DNA from: an uncultured Faecalibacterium sp.
GTDB lineage: Bacteria > Bacillota > Clostridia > Oscillospirales > Ruminococcaceae
DNA: 6,953 bases
Reading direction: 5' to 3'
Assembly: GCA_937907025.1 (NCBI GenBank)
Contig: CALESJ010000028.1
Location: 1-6,953, forward strand
The translations under genes and the position numbers were made by a program. The notes beneath the pieces were generated by a model that did not search any database, was not told the origin of the DNA, and saw nothing but the letters and a program-made list of their open reading frames with translations. Positions 5,768 through 6,953 of this stretch are shown in pieces. Numbering within the stretch: position 1 is the first letter of the stretch; each line of letters starts with the position of its first letter.

Positions 5768-6178
5768 ATGGAAAAGTATCAAGTCATCATGCAAATGCAC
5801 GAGGCAATGTGCTTTATGGATGCCGTACCAGATTTCGTCTTTGAAGCACCAGACGAAAGAGCTGCTATGAAGCAGGCAGAACAAATTATTGAGCATTGGG
5901 AGACCGGCAAAGAAATTTCTATCGGTTTTAATGTGAACGCAAAAAGACTGGTGAGCCAGATGGCTTCAAATAGCGAAATCTCCAGTATTTCGTTCAGAAA
6001 CTTTACTATATACGATGAATCAAAGCATTCATCTCGTACCATGATTTTGCCAGAATATTTAGAAGAAGTCAATCAATCCGATTTTTTAGAAGTTTTATTT
6101 CAGCGTTGTTCTGCCAGAAACAATAACGTATCGTTTGTTACATTTGAGTGTATCGCGTTTGCCGTAGAACATATCTGA
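5768..6178 (+). CDS. Uncharacterised 136-residue acidic protein
   Basis: An open frame with GGGAG at 5757-5761 six bases before the ATG. The protein (MEKYQVIMQMHEAMCFMDAVPDFVF at its N-terminus, residues 1-25 in two runs MEKYQVIMQMHEAM and CFMDAVPDFVF) is rich in Glu, Met and Phe, and residues 27-46 (APDERAAMKQAEQIIEHWET) should form an amphipathic helix. The rest alternates short strands such as EISIGFNV (49-56) and ISSISFRNFTIYD (71-83), with NNNVSFVTFECIAFAVEHI at the C-terminus. No cysteine knuckles, signal peptide or membrane helix are seen. I do not recognise the family. It is followed 12 bases later by stem-loop 3. Its own leader hairpin is probably stem-loop 2, now separated from it by the minus-strand gene. 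Confidence 0.7.
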   Translation: MEKYQVIMQMHEAMCFMDAVPDFVFEAPDERAAMKQAEQIIEHWETGKEISIGFNVNAKRLVSQMASNSEISSISFRNFTIYDESKHSSRTMILPEYLEEVNQSDFLEVLFQRCSARNNNVSFVTFECIAFAVEHI

Positions 6179-6190
6179 ATTAACAATTCG

Positions 6191-6227
6191 GGTGCAACGG
6201 TTCGTCGCCCCTTTTCTTTTTGGGAGG
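6191..6227 (+). terminator. Stem-loop terminator 3 of the repeated leader element, with ribosome binding site
   Basis: GGTGCAACG pairs with CGTCGCCCC around a GTT loop, with two mismatches (A6196-C6206 and T6193-C6209) relative to the perfect copy at 6719. TTTTCTTTTT follows and runs straight into GGGAGGT (6222-6228), the ribosome binding site of the gene at 6237. It begins 12 bases after the preceding stop, so it is both the terminator of one gene and the leader of the next. Confidence 0.8.
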
Positions 6228-6236
6228 TATCACCAT

Positions 6237-6503
6237 ATGAGGCGGAAGCAGGTTCTAATACGGCACTTTGTAGAAACAGCGGCCACTCGAACTGCGGATA
6301 TAGAAATCCTGTGCGTCATGTTTGATCTTCAAGACGAGCCGGATGCTTTTACCGTATATCAGGGAGAGGTACAGGCAATCCCCCAAACGCTTCTAAACCG
6401 TAAAGTGGACTGTTGGGAAGTCGAAAATAATACATTACATATCTTTGTGTTGGACTCAGAATTAACTGAGGATGAGCGCTGGAAGCTACTTCATGAGAGT
6501 TGA
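6237..6503 (+). CDS. Uncharacterised 88-residue protein, paralogue of its neighbour
   Basis: The start is ATG 6237, eight bases after GGGAGGT. The open frame extends upstream to a GTG at 6192, but that codon lies inside the stem-loop and would put the ribosome binding site within the coding region. The protein begins MRRKQVLIRHFVETAATRTA, has a strand-rich middle (IEILCVMFDLQ) and then VYQGEVQAI (40-48) and CWEVENNTLHIFVL (59-72), ending in an acidic/basic tail. The VYxGEV...WxVxNxxL pattern is shared with the 65-residue protein encoded immediately downstream, so the pair probably arose by duplication of one small beta-rich domain. No function is recognised. Eighteen bases with a strong ribosome binding site and no hairpin separate it from the next gene, implying one transcript. 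Confidence 0.72.
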   Translation: MRRKQVLIRHFVETAATRTADIEILCVMFDLQDEPDAFTVYQGEVQAIPQTLLNRKVDCWEVENNTLHIFVLDSELTEDERWKLLHES

Positions 6504-6521
6504 ACAAAGGAGGTTCACGCC

Positions 6522-6719
6522 ATGCCTACACCTGTAAAAGTCAACCATATTATACATCTCCGTGGGGACGATTACCAAAAGATACGGATTATAAAAAATG
6601 ACCAAGTTTACTATGAAGGAGAAGTTCGCTATGAAAACGGTACAATAGAAGAACTCGAAAACGCCCAAGTCAAGCATTGGTCTGTAGATAATGGGGTTCT
6701 GGTGTTGGAAATCAAATAG
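6522..6719 (+). CDS. Uncharacterised 65-residue protein, paralogue of its neighbour
   Basis: A short gene with a near-perfect AAGGAGGT (6507-6514) seven bases before the ATG. It carries IHLRGDDYQKIRIIKNDQVY (11-30), then YEGEV (31-35) and HWSVDNGVLVLEI (52-64). GEV, W53, N57 and L60 line up with GEV 43-45, W60, N64 and L67 of the upstream 88-residue protein, with a three-residue difference in the intervening loop. The predicted fold is a small all-beta domain, which could be a nucleic-acid-binding or host-modulating module, though nothing seen decides this. Its TAG stop overlaps the first base of stem-loop 4, so there is no room for a separate promoter before the next gene. Confidence 0.75.
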   Translation: MPTPVKVNHIIHLRGDDYQKIRIIKNDQVYYEGEVRYENGTIEELENAQVKHWSVDNGVLVLEIK

Positions 6720-6756
6720 GTGCGACGGCGCGTCGCACCTTTTCTTTTTGGGAGGG
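6719..6756 (+). terminator. Stem-loop terminator 4 of the repeated leader element, with ribosome binding site
   Basis: This is the most regular copy. GGTGCGACG pairs perfectly with CGTCGCACC around a GCG loop (6719-6739), followed by TTTTCTTTTT and immediately GGGAGGG (6750-6756), the ribosome binding site of the gene at 6763. The first stem base is the last base of the preceding stop codon. An intrinsic terminator is the simplest reading; its position makes it the leader of the next gene as well. Confidence 0.9.
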
Positions 6757-6762
6757 ATTAAA

Positions 6763-6939
6763 ATGAAAAATGTTGATTGTAGCCTTTATTCAGGCAACGG
6801 GAAGTACATAATGGCCCCTTCTAAGGAATGGGATACCATTGCACAGTACCTGACTGATGAAGAAATTCAGCAAATATGCAAGGGATATATCAATGAATTT
6901 GGGGCACAAGAATTCGTCGCATCGGTCTTTTATGGGTGA
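6763..6939 (+). CDS. Uncharacterised 58-residue protein
   Basis: The start is ATG 6763, six bases after GGGAGGG; the frame continues upstream through the stem-loop to 6691, but that extension lies mostly within the hairpin and the preceding gene. The protein begins MKNVDCSLYSGNGKYIMAPS and continues with a helical segment (WDTIAQYLTDEEIQQICKGYINEF) that is acidic and amphipathic, written here as residues 23-35 and 36-46. The end is AQEFVASVFYG. It has no membrane segment, signal peptide or cysteine motif. I do not recognise it. Its small size and terminator-type leader match the other genes of this accessory block. Confidence 0.65.
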   Translation: MKNVDCSLYSGNGKYIMAPSKEWDTIAQYLTDEEIQQICKGYINEFGAQEFVASVFYG

Positions 6940-6943
6940 TGAT

Positions 6944-6953
6944 ATGATGGCAA
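6944..6953 (+). CDS. Possible start of a further gene, cut by the window end
   Basis: ATGATGGCAA follows GGGTGAT (6934-6940), which could serve as a ribosome binding site close to the ATG at 6944 or 6947. Only three codons are visible, so this is a suggestion based on spacing alone. Confidence 0.25.

Noticed and set aside
5075..6756. Stem-loops as integron-like attC recombination sites separating gene cassettes
   Set aside because: The structures are short, nearly perfect stems with U tracts, lack attC core sites and extrahelical bases, and some units hold two genes; a terminator/leader reading fits better.
1..6953. Consensus parS site for ParB
   Set aside because: No TGTTTCACGTGAAACA-like palindrome was found on reading; the site may differ or lie outside the window.

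Overview
The window looks like part of a mobile element (integrative conjugative element or plasmid) from a gut-type Firmicute, probably class Clostridia. This rests on strong AGGAGG-type ribosome binding sites, a class B sortase, bacterial Ig-like (BIG2) repeats, a Soj/Spo0J-like partition pair and a BlaI-type repressor. No rRNA, tRNA, CRISPR array, transposase or integrase is visible, so the element type and the genus are inferences.

Region 1 (23-2215) is a tightly packed plus-strand partition operon. It holds a small four-cysteine protein whose stop overlaps the parA start (ATGA), then parA, parB, and a 92-residue protein that starts inside parB and loosely resembles SpoVG. Region 2 (2242-4292) is a surface module: a class B sortase with a lipobox, overlapping by ATGA a second lipoprotein that carries three BIG2-like repeats and a C-terminal CAP (SCP/PR-1) domain. 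The DNA is GC-rich up to about 3930 and then drops to roughly 50% GC exactly at the linker/CAP boundary.

Region 3 (4293-6953) is less GC-rich and consists of very small accessory genes: a BlaI/MecI-like repressor with a TTG start, a two-knuckle zinc-ribbon protein, a 136-residue unknown, two adjacent small proteins that look like diverged paralogues, and a 58-residue unknown. Four stem-loops occur between these genes. Three (near 5075, 6191 and 6719) are clearly the same element: a GGTGCGACG/CGTCGCACC type stem, a three-base loop, a TTTTCTTTTT tract and then directly GGGA(GG). In the two intact copies GGGAGG is the ribosome binding site of the next gene. The fourth (4311) is a diverged or analogous copy with a stem change that keeps base pairing. 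Each looks like an intrinsic terminator sitting in the leader of the gene behind it, so downstream genes would depend on readthrough, antitermination or promoters inside the preceding gene.

One stem-loop unit (at 5075) is split from its gene (ATG at 5768) by a 650-base segment with a minus-strand 200-residue gene. Removing 5111-5760, which is flanked by GGGA, restores the stem-to-ATG spacing of the other copies. This is the best candidate for an insertion event. The repeated terminator-leader array is the most interesting feature of the window.
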